DNA from: JANOAR01 sp031411235
GTDB taxonomy: Bacteria; Verrucomicrobiota; Verrucomicrobiia; Verrucomicrobiales; Verrucomicrobiaceae
NCBI GenBank assembly: GCA_031411235.1
Contig: JANOAR010000054.1
Location: 1 to 8,918 of the forward strand
Direction of reading: 5' to 3'
Length of the DNA stretch: 8,918 bases
The translations under genes were made by a program, and so were the position numbers. This document shows positions 1 to 5,442 of this stretch, piece by piece. Within the stretch, counting starts at the first letter, position 1, and every line of letters begins with the position of its first letter. Below the pieces are notes generated by a model. It did not search any database. It was not told where the DNA came from and was given only the letters and a program-made list of their open reading frames with translations.

Positions 1-1195
1 GGACGGCACCGAGCCCAATCTGCCCAACGTTGATGTGCTCATCACCGACGCCAACGGCACACCTCAGACCGTCACCACCAACGCATCCGGCAACTGGACA
101 GCCAGCGTCCCCCCCGGCAGTACCATCGCCAACGTCGATGAAACCGATCCACAGTTCCCCGCTGGCAGCACGCGTACCCAAGGCACCGACCCCACCACGA
201 CTACAGCCGTCGCAGGCGTGAGTACCGATGGCGGCACCGATGGCTATTACATCCCCGCCACCCTCACTGGCCATCTCTACATCGACAGCAACGGCAACGG
301 CACCCAGGACGGCACCGAGCCCAATCTGCCCAACGTTGATGTCCTTATCACCGACGCCAACGGCACCACAAAGAAAGTCACCACCAAAGCAACCTGAAAC
401 AGCACAGCCAGCGGCCCACCCGGCAGCACCACGGCCAATGTCGATGAAACCGATCCCCAGTTCCCCGCTGGCAGCACCCGCACCCAAGGCACCGACCCCA
501 CCACGACCACCGCCGTCGCGGGTATCTCCACCGATGGCGGCACCGATGGTTATTACATTCCCGCCACGCTCACCGGCCATCTCTATATCGACACCAATGG
601 CAACGGCACCCAGGACGGCGCAGAACCCAATCTACCCAACGTCGATGTCCTTATCACCGACGCCAACGGCACGCCTCAGACCGTCACCACCAACGCCAGC
701 GGCAACTGGACAGCCAGCGTGCCCCCTGGCAGCACCATCGCCAACGTCGATGAAACCGATCCGCAGTTCCCCGCTGGCAGCACCCGCACCCAGGGCACCG
801 ACCCCACCACAACCACCGCCGTCGCAGGCGTGAGCACCGACGGCGGCACCGATGGCTACTACATCCCCGCCACCCTCACCGGCCATCTCTACATCGACAG
901 CAACGGCAACGGCACCCAGGACGGCACCGAGCCCAATCTGCCCAACGTCGATGTGCTCATCACCGACTCCAACGGCACACCTCAGACCGTCACCACCAAC
1001 GCATCTGGCAACTGGACAGCCACCGTCCCCCCCGGCAGCACCATCGCCAACGTCGATGAAACCGATCCCAACTTCAGCAGCATCCTCACCCCTGGTTACA
1101 CCCAAACCCAGGGCACCGACCCCACCACGACCACCGCCGTTGCAGGCGTGAGCACCGATGGCGGCATCGACGGTTACAACCCCGCCGCGACTTAC
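1..1195 (+). repeat. Tandem 306-bp coding repeats (four copies, array open to the left)
   Basis: The marker GGACGGC recurs at 1, 307, 613 and 919, an exact period of 306 bp (102 codons). The last copy carries a 4-codon insertion near 1075-1100 (NFSSILTPGY in place of QFPAGS) and fades into a diverged module after about 1195. Copies 1, 3 and 4 are nearly identical in DNA, including synonymous positions, which suggests recent duplication or gene conversion. Copy 2 is the odd one, with a cluster of non-synonymous changes between about 364 and 430. The array begins inside a unit at the window edge, so more copies may lie upstream. Such arrays are easily collapsed or mis-joined in assembly. Confidence 0.93.
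2..397 (+). CDS. Upstream fragment of giant SdrD-B-repeat surface protein, ended by an in-frame TGA
   Basis: The frame is open from nucleotide 2, so the true start lies before the window. It encodes one full and part of a second 102-residue repeat. Each repeat has an HLYIDSNGNGTQDGTEPNLP segment, with a DSNGNGTQD calcium-loop-like stretch, then DVLITDANG, a GNW turn, ANVDETDP and TQGTDPTTTTAVAG. This layout matches SdrD-B-like modules of large exported adhesins or surface proteins. The frame stops at TGA 395-397, where sister repeats read a Gly codon (ASGNW). Downstream, the same frame stays open to 3328, so this and the next CDS were almost certainly one gene. It is either a recent pseudogene, a protein truncated before its C-terminal domain, or a sequence error. 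Frame and repeat identity are certain; the functional state is not. Confidence 0.6.
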   Translation, partial: DGTEPNLPNVDVLITDANGTPQTVTTNASGNWTASVPPGSTIANVDETDPQFPAGSTRTQGTDPTTTTAVAGVSTDGGTDGYYIPATLTGHLYIDSNGNGTQDGTEPNLPNVDVLITDANGTTKKVTTKAT

Positions 1196-3328
1196 ACCAT
1201 CGCTGGCCAAGTCCGCTTCGACAGCGACAAGGATGGCAGCTTCCAAGACCCCGACCAGCCCCTCCCCGGCTTCACCGTCAAGCTTTACAGCGATGCCAAT
1301 GGCAACAGCACCGTCGAGCCCGGCATCGACATCCTCCTCGCCACCCAGACCTCTGGCCCCGATGGCGGCTACACCTTCACCGGTTTTCCCAATGGCGACT
1401 ACCTCATCATCCAGACCCCGCCCAACGGCGGCTCCGTCAAGACCAACGACAAAGACCTCAACAACGACCGCCTCATCCCCATCCGCGTCAGTGGCGCTAG
1501 CAGCACGGGCAATGACTTCCTCGAAGCCGCCGATCCCCAGGGCTGGTTCTATGACACCGAGACAGGCCAAGTCATCCCCGGCGGCCAGATCACCGTCCCC
1601 ACCGTGCCCCCCGGCGGAGCCGTCAACATCGTCCTCGACGGCAGCACCGGCGAATACGCTTGGCTCACCAACGGCGTCGCAGGCACCTACACCATGGCCG
1701 TCAGCGTCCCCCCCGGCTACACCCTCGACCCCAGCCGCCCCGCCAGCGCTAGCGCCCTAGACCCCACGGCCCTCAGCAACCCCTACCAAATCGGTAGCGG
1801 ACTCAACCCCGCAGGCACCCACCTCCTCGACTACACCGCCCTAGCCAACCCCTGGTACCTCAGCTTCACCCTCGAATCCGGCGACCCCTCCGTGATCTAT
1901 AACAACATCCCCCTGCTGCGTCTCAAACCCATCTCCTACCCCGGCTGGCAAGCCCGCAACACCCTCAGCGGCCAGAACGGCCCCACCCAGAACCCCGATG
2001 GCGACGGCTACACCAACCTCGAAGAATTCTCCTTCTGTTATGACCCCGCCTCCGGCGTCAACCCCGTGTGCCCCCTCAACGTCATCGTCAACAGCAACGG
2101 CACCATCGACGCCACCCTCCGCCGCATCACCGGTGCCCTCGGCATCACCTACGAACTCGAATCCATCAGCGACCTCAGCCTCAGCACCGCCAATGGCGGC
2201 GGCTGGACACCCATCACCAGCATCACCCCCAGCGTCGTCACCAACCCCGACGGCACCGAAATCGCCACCTATACAAACTTGGCACAAATCCCCGCCCTCG
2301 CCGCAGGCAAAGGCTTCGTGCGGGCAAAAGTGACTGAAACCAGCACCGGCACCATCGCCCGAACCAAAGTCAGCGGCTGGAGCACCCGCACCCTCGGCAT
2401 CGGCTGCCAGTCCATCGGCGATCCCTTCCTCCCCTGCCCCGTCTTCAGCGGCCTCGTGGACAACTGCGCCGGCGCCACCCTCGACCTCACCACCTCCGCA
2501 GGCAGCCAGAGCATCGTCGCCCAATTCACCCCAGGCGTCTCCTACTACGTCGAAGTCACCGCAGGCGACAACGCCGGCCAGCGCTGGGAGATCAACGAAG
2601 CCGCCAGCACCGCCACCAGCATCGGTTTGGACCTAGCCAGCAGCCTCAACACCCAGGCCACCGCCCCCATCAGCCTCATCGGCGACAGCATCGCCGTACG
2701 CCGACACCTCACCGTCAATGAAATCTTCCCCCCCGCTAAATTCACCGCCACCAACAGCTCCGGCACCGCCGACCGCATCCTCATCAGCGCCCCCGGCACC
2801 GCCGTCTTCACCATCTACTGGCTCTACGCCAACAGCGGCTCACCCAAGTGGATCGACGCCTCCAACGTCACCCTCGCCGACATGGGCAGCCGCGTCATCG
2901 ACAACAGCCAAGGCCTCTTCATCCATCCCCGCGCCACCACCGTCAGCCTCATCCTCAGCGGCAAAGTGCGGCAGAACCCCTTCGCCACCAAGATCCCCAT
3001 CGGCAACACCTTCATCACCGGCGGCTGGCCCCTTGATCAATCACCCGCCACCCGACTCATGTCCCAAGCCAACGGCTTCACCGCCTCGCGCAACCCCCTC
3101 ACCGCCGACAAAATTCAGTTCTGGGTCGGCGACACCACCCCCGCCACCCAAGCCTACACCAGCCACTACCTGCTCAACTACGCCGCCCACCAGCACTGGA
3201 CAGACCAAGCCAACGCCACCCTCGCCAACGAAAACGCCCTGCCCCTCTTCAAGTCCCTCCACGCCCACTTCATCCGCTCCATCCTCGGCAAAACCGATTG
3301 GGTCGTGCCCCTGCCCTGGGTGCCGTAG
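719..3328 (+). CDS. C-terminal part of giant exported repeat protein (SdrD-B-like modules plus TIGR02597-like end)
   Basis: The first start-like codon after the TGA is GTG 719, but it sits inside a repeat and is unlikely to be a real start; 398-718 is also open in frame. Residues count from 719. Residues 1-155 are the last repeats. Residues 158-270 are a diverged SdrD-B-like module (GQVRFDSDKDGSFQDPDQPLPG). Residues 275-340 resemble a carboxypeptidase-regulatory module (GWFYDTETGQVIPGG, then GTYTMAVSVPPGY). A calcium-loop-like NPDGDGYTNLEE lies at 425-436. Residues 480-538 are a beta-rich segment ending FVRAKV. Residues 560-869 resemble, from memory, the Verrucomicrobia family TIGR02597, with VEVTAGDNAGQRWEI, LIGDSIAVRRH, GKVRQNPF, GGWPLDQSPA, YLLNY and terminal WVVPLP. 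Likely exported, with the end domain possibly a surface-anchoring or sorting module (inference). Codon third positions are overwhelmingly C. Confidence 0.75.
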   Translation: MPPGSTIANVDETDPQFPAGSTRTQGTDPTTTTAVAGVSTDGGTDGYYIPATLTGHLYIDSNGNGTQDGTEPNLPNVDVLITDSNGTPQTVTTNASGNWTATVPPGSTIANVDETDPNFSSILTPGYTQTQGTDPTTTTAVAGVSTDGGIDGYNPAATYTIAGQVRFDSDKDGSFQDPDQPLPGFTVKLYSDANGNSTVEPGIDILLATQTSGPDGGYTFTGFPNGDYLIIQTPPNGGSVKTNDKDLNNDRLIPIRVSGASSTGNDFLEAADPQGWFYDTETGQVIPGGQITVPTVPPGGAVNIVLDGSTGEYAWLTNGVAGTYTMAVSVPPGYTLDPSRPASASALDPTALSNPYQIGSGLNPAGTHLLDYTALANPWYLSFTLESGDPSVIYNNIPLLRLKPISYPGWQARNTLSGQNGPTQNPDGDGYTNLEEFSFCYDPASGVNPVCPLNVIVNSNGTIDATLRRITGALGITYELESISDLSLSTANGGGWTPITSITPSVVTNPDGTEIATYTNLAQIPALAAGKGFVRAKVTETSTGTIARTKVSGWSTRTLGIGCQSIGDPFLPCPVFSGLVDNCAGATLDLTTSAGSQSIVAQFTPGVSYYVEVTAGDNAGQRWEINEAASTATSIGLDLASSLNTQATAPISLIGDSIAVRRHLTVNEIFPPAKFTATNSSGTADRILISAPGTAVFTIYWLYANSGSPKWIDASNVTLADMGSRVIDNSQGLFIHPRATTVSLILSGKVRQNPFATKIPIGNTFITGGWPLDQSPATRLMSQANGFTASRNPLTADKIQFWVGDTTPATQAYTSHYLLNYAAHQHWTDQANATLANENALPLFKSLHAHFIRSILGKTDWVVPLPWVP

Positions 3329-3393
3329 CGAGACGGAGATGTGGATAGGGCGCCGCCGCCTGCCGAAGCCCCAACTGAGGCGGCCTATACCAG

Positions 3394-3456
3394 CCCAGGG
3401 CAACGCGCCCTGGGTACGCCGCGCCGCAAAGCCGGGCGAACCCCAGCGATGCCCGG
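3394..3456. repeat. Two adjacent GC-rich hairpins, possible dispersed intergenic repeat
   Basis: CCCAGGGC (3394-3401) and GCCCTGGG (3407-3414) form a perfect 8-bp stem with a 5-nt loop. CCGGGC (3432-3437) and GCCCGG (3451-3456) form a second 6-bp stem with a 13-nt loop. Neither is followed by a T-run, so this is not a canonical intrinsic terminator, although it lies 66 bp after the stop of the giant gene. Paired palindromes in intergenic DNA are typical of REP/BIME-like elements. From memory, similar sequences recur between genes in Verrucomicrobia and Planctomycetes, but I cannot verify the copy number. Confidence 0.5.
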
Positions 3457-3537
3457 TATGGCGGCACTAGAGCCCCGCTCCCAGCCATGCCTGTCGCTAG
3501 CGCAGCCGTGGCAAAGAGCGCCCCACACCACCGCTCC

Positions 3538-3780
3538 ACGGAGCCACGCCACCGCTCCACGGAGCCACGCCACCGCTCCACGGAGCCACGCCACCAACCA
3601 CGGAGCCACGCCACCAACCACGGAGCCACGCCACCCCTCCACGGAACCACGCCACCAACCCACGGAGCCACGCCACCAACTACAGAGCCACACCACCGCT
3701 CCACGGAGCCACGCCACCAACCACGGAGCCACGCCACCGCTCTACGGAACCACGCCACCGCTCCACGGAGCCACGCCGCC
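3538..3780. repeat. Minisatellite of 12 units alternating 21 and 20 bp
   Basis: Units start at 3538, 3559, 3580, 3600, 3620, 3641, 3662, 3682, 3703, 3723, 3744 and 3765. Each has the core ACGGAGCCACGCCACC followed by one of two main linkers: GCTCC (21-bp unit) or AACC (20-bp unit). There are a few variants (CCTCC, AACCC, AACT) and a half unit just upstream. With the GCTCC linker, GGAGC in the core and GCTCC at the unit end can pair. Four of the eleven steps are 20 bp, so no reading frame is kept across the array. Long open frames here on both strands reflect lack of stop codons, not coding. There are no unique spacers, so it is not CRISPR. Confidence 0.93.
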
Positions 3781-4082
3781 ATGAAACGGCTCTGGAGGAC
3801 GCCGTCGCGGCACGAACCTCGTAAAATCAAGGCTTCCAGCGTCATGCCAAGATTCCGCCACCCCCGCCCCGCCGCCCTAGCAGAGGACGTTTGGCCCCAT
3901 TTCGCAGAAATGAGATGCCGCTCAGATCGTGGATAGCTCGACACATGGGTCAGGCTATTGAGGTTGACGCGCGATAGACGACATTTTCTCGACAGCGGCC
4001 CTGAAAACAGTCAGAAATCACCGGAAAATGTCGGCTATAAAGAAGCGCGGTAACAAACCGACAAAAATGTTAATGATCCAAC
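3781..4082. other. Intergenic stretch with a 10-bp inverted repeat, no convincing gene
   Basis: An ATG-started frame runs 3781-3936 (51 codons, very Arg/Pro-rich) but begins at the edge of the minisatellite and looks accidental. CGACATTTTC (3979-3988) and GAAAATGTCG (4024-4033) are perfect 10-bp inverted repeats separated by 35 nt. A weaker CGGT/ACCG pair lies at 4049-4060. G+C falls visibly from about 3935 onward. If the downstream genes are integron cassettes, this is where a preceding attC or attI would be, but I see no full attC-like fold ending at 4090. Confidence 0.5.
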
Positions 4083-4094
4083 TGTTAGCCGTTG
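4083..4094 (+). repeat. Left 12-bp inverted repeat, candidate cassette boundary (right core of an attachment site)
   Basis: TGTTAGCCGTTG here is the exact reverse complement of CAACGGCTAACA at 4527-4538. It contains GTTAGCC (4084-4090), close to the integron attC right-core consensus GTTRRRY, with one base off. It lies 23 nt before the start codon of the DUF5329-like gene, matching the short leaders of gene cassettes. In known cassettes the start is complementary to the left core of the cassette's own attC, which is what is seen. Confidence 0.6.
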
Positions 4095-4113
4095 CTACGC
4101 TTTCACCAAGACT

Positions 4114-4497
4114 ATGAATTCACGACGATTCCTCCACATCGCTTTCCTTCTATTGTTCGCGACATCCTCCTCGCTACAAGCCACCGACATGGCACCCGCC
4201 GAAAAAGCTAAAGTCGAGGCATTGATTTCCCACCTGGAAACTCTGACAGGTGCGACCTTCATTCGCAACGGAACCGACTACGATGCCAAGACTGCTGCTA
4301 AGTTCCTTCGAGGCAAGTGGAAGGCACACGAGAAGGAAATCAAGACCGCGACCGATTTTATTGCGAAGGCGGCAACAGTTTCCTCTACTTCAGGCAAGCC
4401 GTATCTGATTCGTCTCAAGGGCGCTCAAGAAACAGCGTGTGCCGACTACCTTGCAGCGCAACTCAAGAAACTTGAGTCTGCTCCAAGGCACGAGTAG
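4114..4497 (+). CDS. Small exported DUF5329 (YfeK-like) protein
   Basis: 127 residues. Residues 1-23 form a signal peptide: basic MNSRR, a hydrophobic core around FLLLFA, and a likely cleavage after LQA. The mature part carries the marks of the DUF5329/YfeK family: FIRNG at 49-53, YDAKTAAKFLR at 56-66, a TATDFI helix at 78-83, and SSTSGKPYLIRLKG at 90-103. The family is periplasmic or secreted, with no established biochemical role. The length is normal for the family, so the gene looks intact. The start follows from the signal peptide and the upstream boundary; there is no clear Shine-Dalgarno. It is bracketed by the 12-bp inverted repeat 4083-4094/4527-4538, and an attC-like palindrome follows, so it is probably cassette-borne. 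Its codon use is more A/T-rich than that of the giant gene to the left. Confidence 0.85.
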   Translation: MNSRRFLHIAFLLLFATSSSLQATDMAPAEKAKVEALISHLETLTGATFIRNGTDYDAKTAAKFLRGKWKAHEKEIKTATDFIAKAATVSSTSGKPYLIRLKGAQETACADYLAAQLKKLESAPRHE

Positions 4498-4526
4498 CGG
4501 CCAAGAATCTGACTTCCAAATGACCA

Positions 4527-4538
4527 CAACGGCTAACA
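4527..4538 (-). repeat. Right 12-bp inverted repeat, candidate attC left core
   Basis: CAACGGCTAACA is the exact reverse complement of 4083-4094. It contains GGCTAAC (4531-4537), close to the attC left-core consensus RYYYAAC with one base off. It begins 29 nt after the stop of the DUF5329-like gene. The perfect match extends beyond the 7-bp core on both sides, so a circularised element would form a long paired stem here. A transposon-type terminal inverted repeat is the alternative, but I see no target-site duplication (left flank TCCAAC, right flank TTAAAG). Confidence 0.6.
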
Positions 4539-4598
4539 TTAAAGGTTGCATGTCAGACGAGTGTAACGAGGCCTGACATTGCACCTTTTTGGTTGAAC
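4531..4598 (+). other. attC-like imperfect palindrome 1
   Basis: The order is left core GGCTAAC (4531-4537), 3-nt spacer, left arm AAAGGTTGCATGTCAG (4541-4556), a 16-nt centre, right arm CTGACATTGCACCTTT (4573-4588), 3-nt spacer, right core GTTGAAC (4592-4598). The last matches GTTRRRY fully. The arms pair as AAAGGT, GCA and TGTCAG with an extra unpaired base on each side, like the extrahelical bases of attC sites. Total length is 68 bp, inside the usual attC range. A run of five T at 4586-4590 means an intrinsic terminator for the preceding gene is a fair alternative, although the 16-nt loop and A/T-rich stem base are unusual for one. Confidence 0.55.
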
Positions 4599-4606
4599 AA
4601 GCCCGT

Positions 4607-4618
4607 GTCCCTAGGGAC
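4607..4618. promoter_or_regulatory. Perfect 12-bp palindrome, operator-like
   Basis: GTCCCTAGGGAC is a perfect dyad. Its core TCCCTAGGGA resembles that of the palindrome at 4788-4802 (TCCCTGGGA). It lies just after the attC-like site and far from the next start codon. A role as a protein-binding site is inferred from symmetry only. Confidence 0.25.
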
Positions 4619-4787
4619 GCCCCCCGCTTCTATAGCGTTTACCGTGATGCGCCAAAAGGTGCTTGCACGCCGCGCCCCCACCTGAACATAATGCCCCACT
4701 CCCATGATCCCACCCCCCGCTGCCACCCCGCCCCCCTGTTGGAAAAGTCCGCCCAGCGCGTGTTATCCAATATTTTTGTCGGTTTTA

Positions 4788-4802
4788 CACTCCCTGGGAG
4801 TG
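4788..4802. promoter_or_regulatory. 15-bp palindrome next to a promoter-like A/T-rich stretch
   Basis: CACTCCCTGGGAGTG has two perfect 7-bp arms around a central T. It sits between TTGTCG (4776-4781) and GATATTTAA (4802-4810), which are poor -35 and -10 candidates with a spacing about 20 bp, longer than usual. The start codon of the next gene is 70 bp downstream. An operator overlapping a promoter is plausible; as a hairpin the loop would be very tight. Confidence 0.3.
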
Positions 4803-4871
4803 ATATTTAACAGGCCGCGTGTGGCTGATTAATAGATTAGGCCTTCACAAATATCGCTCATTGCAACTGAC

Positions 4872-5333
4872 ATGAAAACGCTCAGACTTAAATATAGGGT
4901 TGCACTGTTCCCACTGCTTGTGCTGCTGACCATCAGCACCGGAGCCTATGGCGAGCGAGTGGATATGCCCCCCGCTTGGCTGAAGGATACAGCCACGCAC
5001 GTCATCGTTGGAACCGTCACTGCGGTCTATGAGGCGAAGGTTGACGACAAGGAGTGGAGCACGACGCGCTGCGTCGCGGAGGTTCGCATCAAAACGGCCG
5101 AGAAGGGCGAAGGCCTCAAAACGGGTGATTTGGTGTATGTCCGCTATTGGCATCGTCGCTGGATCAGCGCCAGCCCCCCGCGGCCCGATACAAACGGCCA
5201 TCGTGGCCTCCCAAGCTCCGGCCAGACATTGCGGATTTACCTGGCCCGCAATGCCTACAATGGCGCTGGCACCAGTAACGACGGCGGCTTCGACGTAGTA
5301 TTTGCAAACGGGTTCGAGAAACTTAACAAATGA
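4872..5333 (+). CDS. Small exported protein of unknown function
   Basis: 153 residues. Residues 1-27 form a signal peptide (basic MKTLRLKYR, core ALFPLLVLLT, likely cleavage after AYG). The mature protein starts ERVDMPPAWLKDTATHVIVGTV and continues with VAEVRIKTAEKGEGLKTGDLVYVRYW (residues 68-93), GHRGLPSSGQTLRIYLARN (109-127) and a DGGFDVVFANGFEKL end (137-151). The alternating hydrophobic pattern suggests an all-beta fold. I recall similar small secreted proteins from Planctomycetes and Verrucomicrobia, with no known function. There is only one cysteine (Cys67) and no catalytic motif that I recognise. The ATG at 4872 is set by the signal peptide; no Shine-Dalgarno is visible. The stop is 2 bp before the attC-like palindrome 5336-5428, a very compact junction typical of cassette genes. 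Confidence 0.8.
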   Translation: MKTLRLKYRVALFPLLVLLTISTGAYGERVDMPPAWLKDTATHVIVGTVTAVYEAKVDDKEWSTTRCVAEVRIKTAEKGEGLKTGDLVYVRYWHRRWISASPPRPDTNGHRGLPSSGQTLRIYLARNAYNGAGTSNDGGFDVVFANGFEKLNK

Positions 5334-5335
5334 CC

Positions 5336-5428
5336 GCCGAACGCTTCGGATGCAGGAAACGGCTCGTATGGCATCTGTCGTGTCATCGACGCTTCCCGCT
5401 CGCCGTCGCCTGATCCGAAACGTTCGGT
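5336..5428 (+). other. attC-like imperfect palindrome 2
   Basis: Left core GCCGAAC (5336-5342) pairs with right core GTTCGGT (5422-5428) at six of seven positions. The stem continues inward: TTCGGAT (5345-5351) with ATCCGAA (5413-5419), then an unpaired G at 5352, CAGG (5353-5356) with CCTG (5409-5412), a 2x2 internal loop, and ACGGC (5359-5363) with GCCGT (5402-5406). A loop of about 38 nt closes it. The single unpaired base, interrupted stem and 93-bp length match the general plan of attC sites. The cores depart from RYYYAAC/GTTRRRY at the fourth position. No T-run follows, so it does not look like a terminator. Confidence 0.55.
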
Positions 5429-5442
5429 GGCTCACCAAGTTT

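Larger units (their letters stand above)
4599..4871 (+). other. C-rich non-coding leader before the second small gene
   Basis: No convincing gene is visible. The only open frame (4589-4810) has a TTG start inside the palindrome's edge and a low-complexity, His/Pro-rich translation. The stretch 4676-4740 is extremely C-rich (runs of C in CCACCC contexts). Two short perfect palindromes with a shared TCCCT-GGGA core lie at 4607-4618 and 4788-4802. The end (4803-4871) is A/T-rich and could hold a promoter (TGATATTTAA at 4801-4810). At 273 bp it is far longer than the 13-23 nt leaders of the two neighbouring genes, so it may be a non-coding cassette, a scar, or a true regulatory leader. Confidence 0.4.

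Noticed and set aside
395..397. Programmed readthrough or recoding of TGA
   Set aside because: No stem-loop or selenocysteine context is evident. The sister repeats have Gly here, and the surrounding patch is generally degenerate.
632..1570. 312-codon antisense frame within the giant gene
   Set aside because: Gly/Val/Asp-rich shadow of the C-ending codons of the sense strand. The sense frame has clear repeat and domain structure.
3527..3780. CRISPR array
   Set aside because: The period is only 20-21 bp, linkers are 4-5 bp and repeated rather than unique, and no cas gene is present.
3270..3944. Long minus-strand reading frame (224 codons) and plus-strand frames across the minisatellite
   Set aside because: Trp/Arg- or His/Pro-rich low-complexity translations of a non-coding repeat. 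Units of 20 bp shift the frame repeatedly, and parts overlap the giant gene antisense.
4083..4538. MITE or transposon with 12-bp terminal inverted repeats carrying one gene
   Set aside because: No target-site duplication at the ends, no transposase, and the right repeat continues into a second palindrome.
4541..4590. Ordinary intrinsic terminator
   Set aside because: Possible because of five T, but the loop is 16 nt, the stem base is A/T-rich with unpaired bases, and the flanking core motifs and 12-bp inverted repeat are better explained by an attC site. Kept as an alternative.
4589..4810. 73-codon plus-strand gene
   Set aside because: TTG start inside the palindrome's edge, composition driven by C-runs, and no recognisable motif.
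4845..5438. 197-codon minus-strand gene
   Set aside because: Antisense to the signal-peptide-bearing gene 4872-5333, without recognisable family features.
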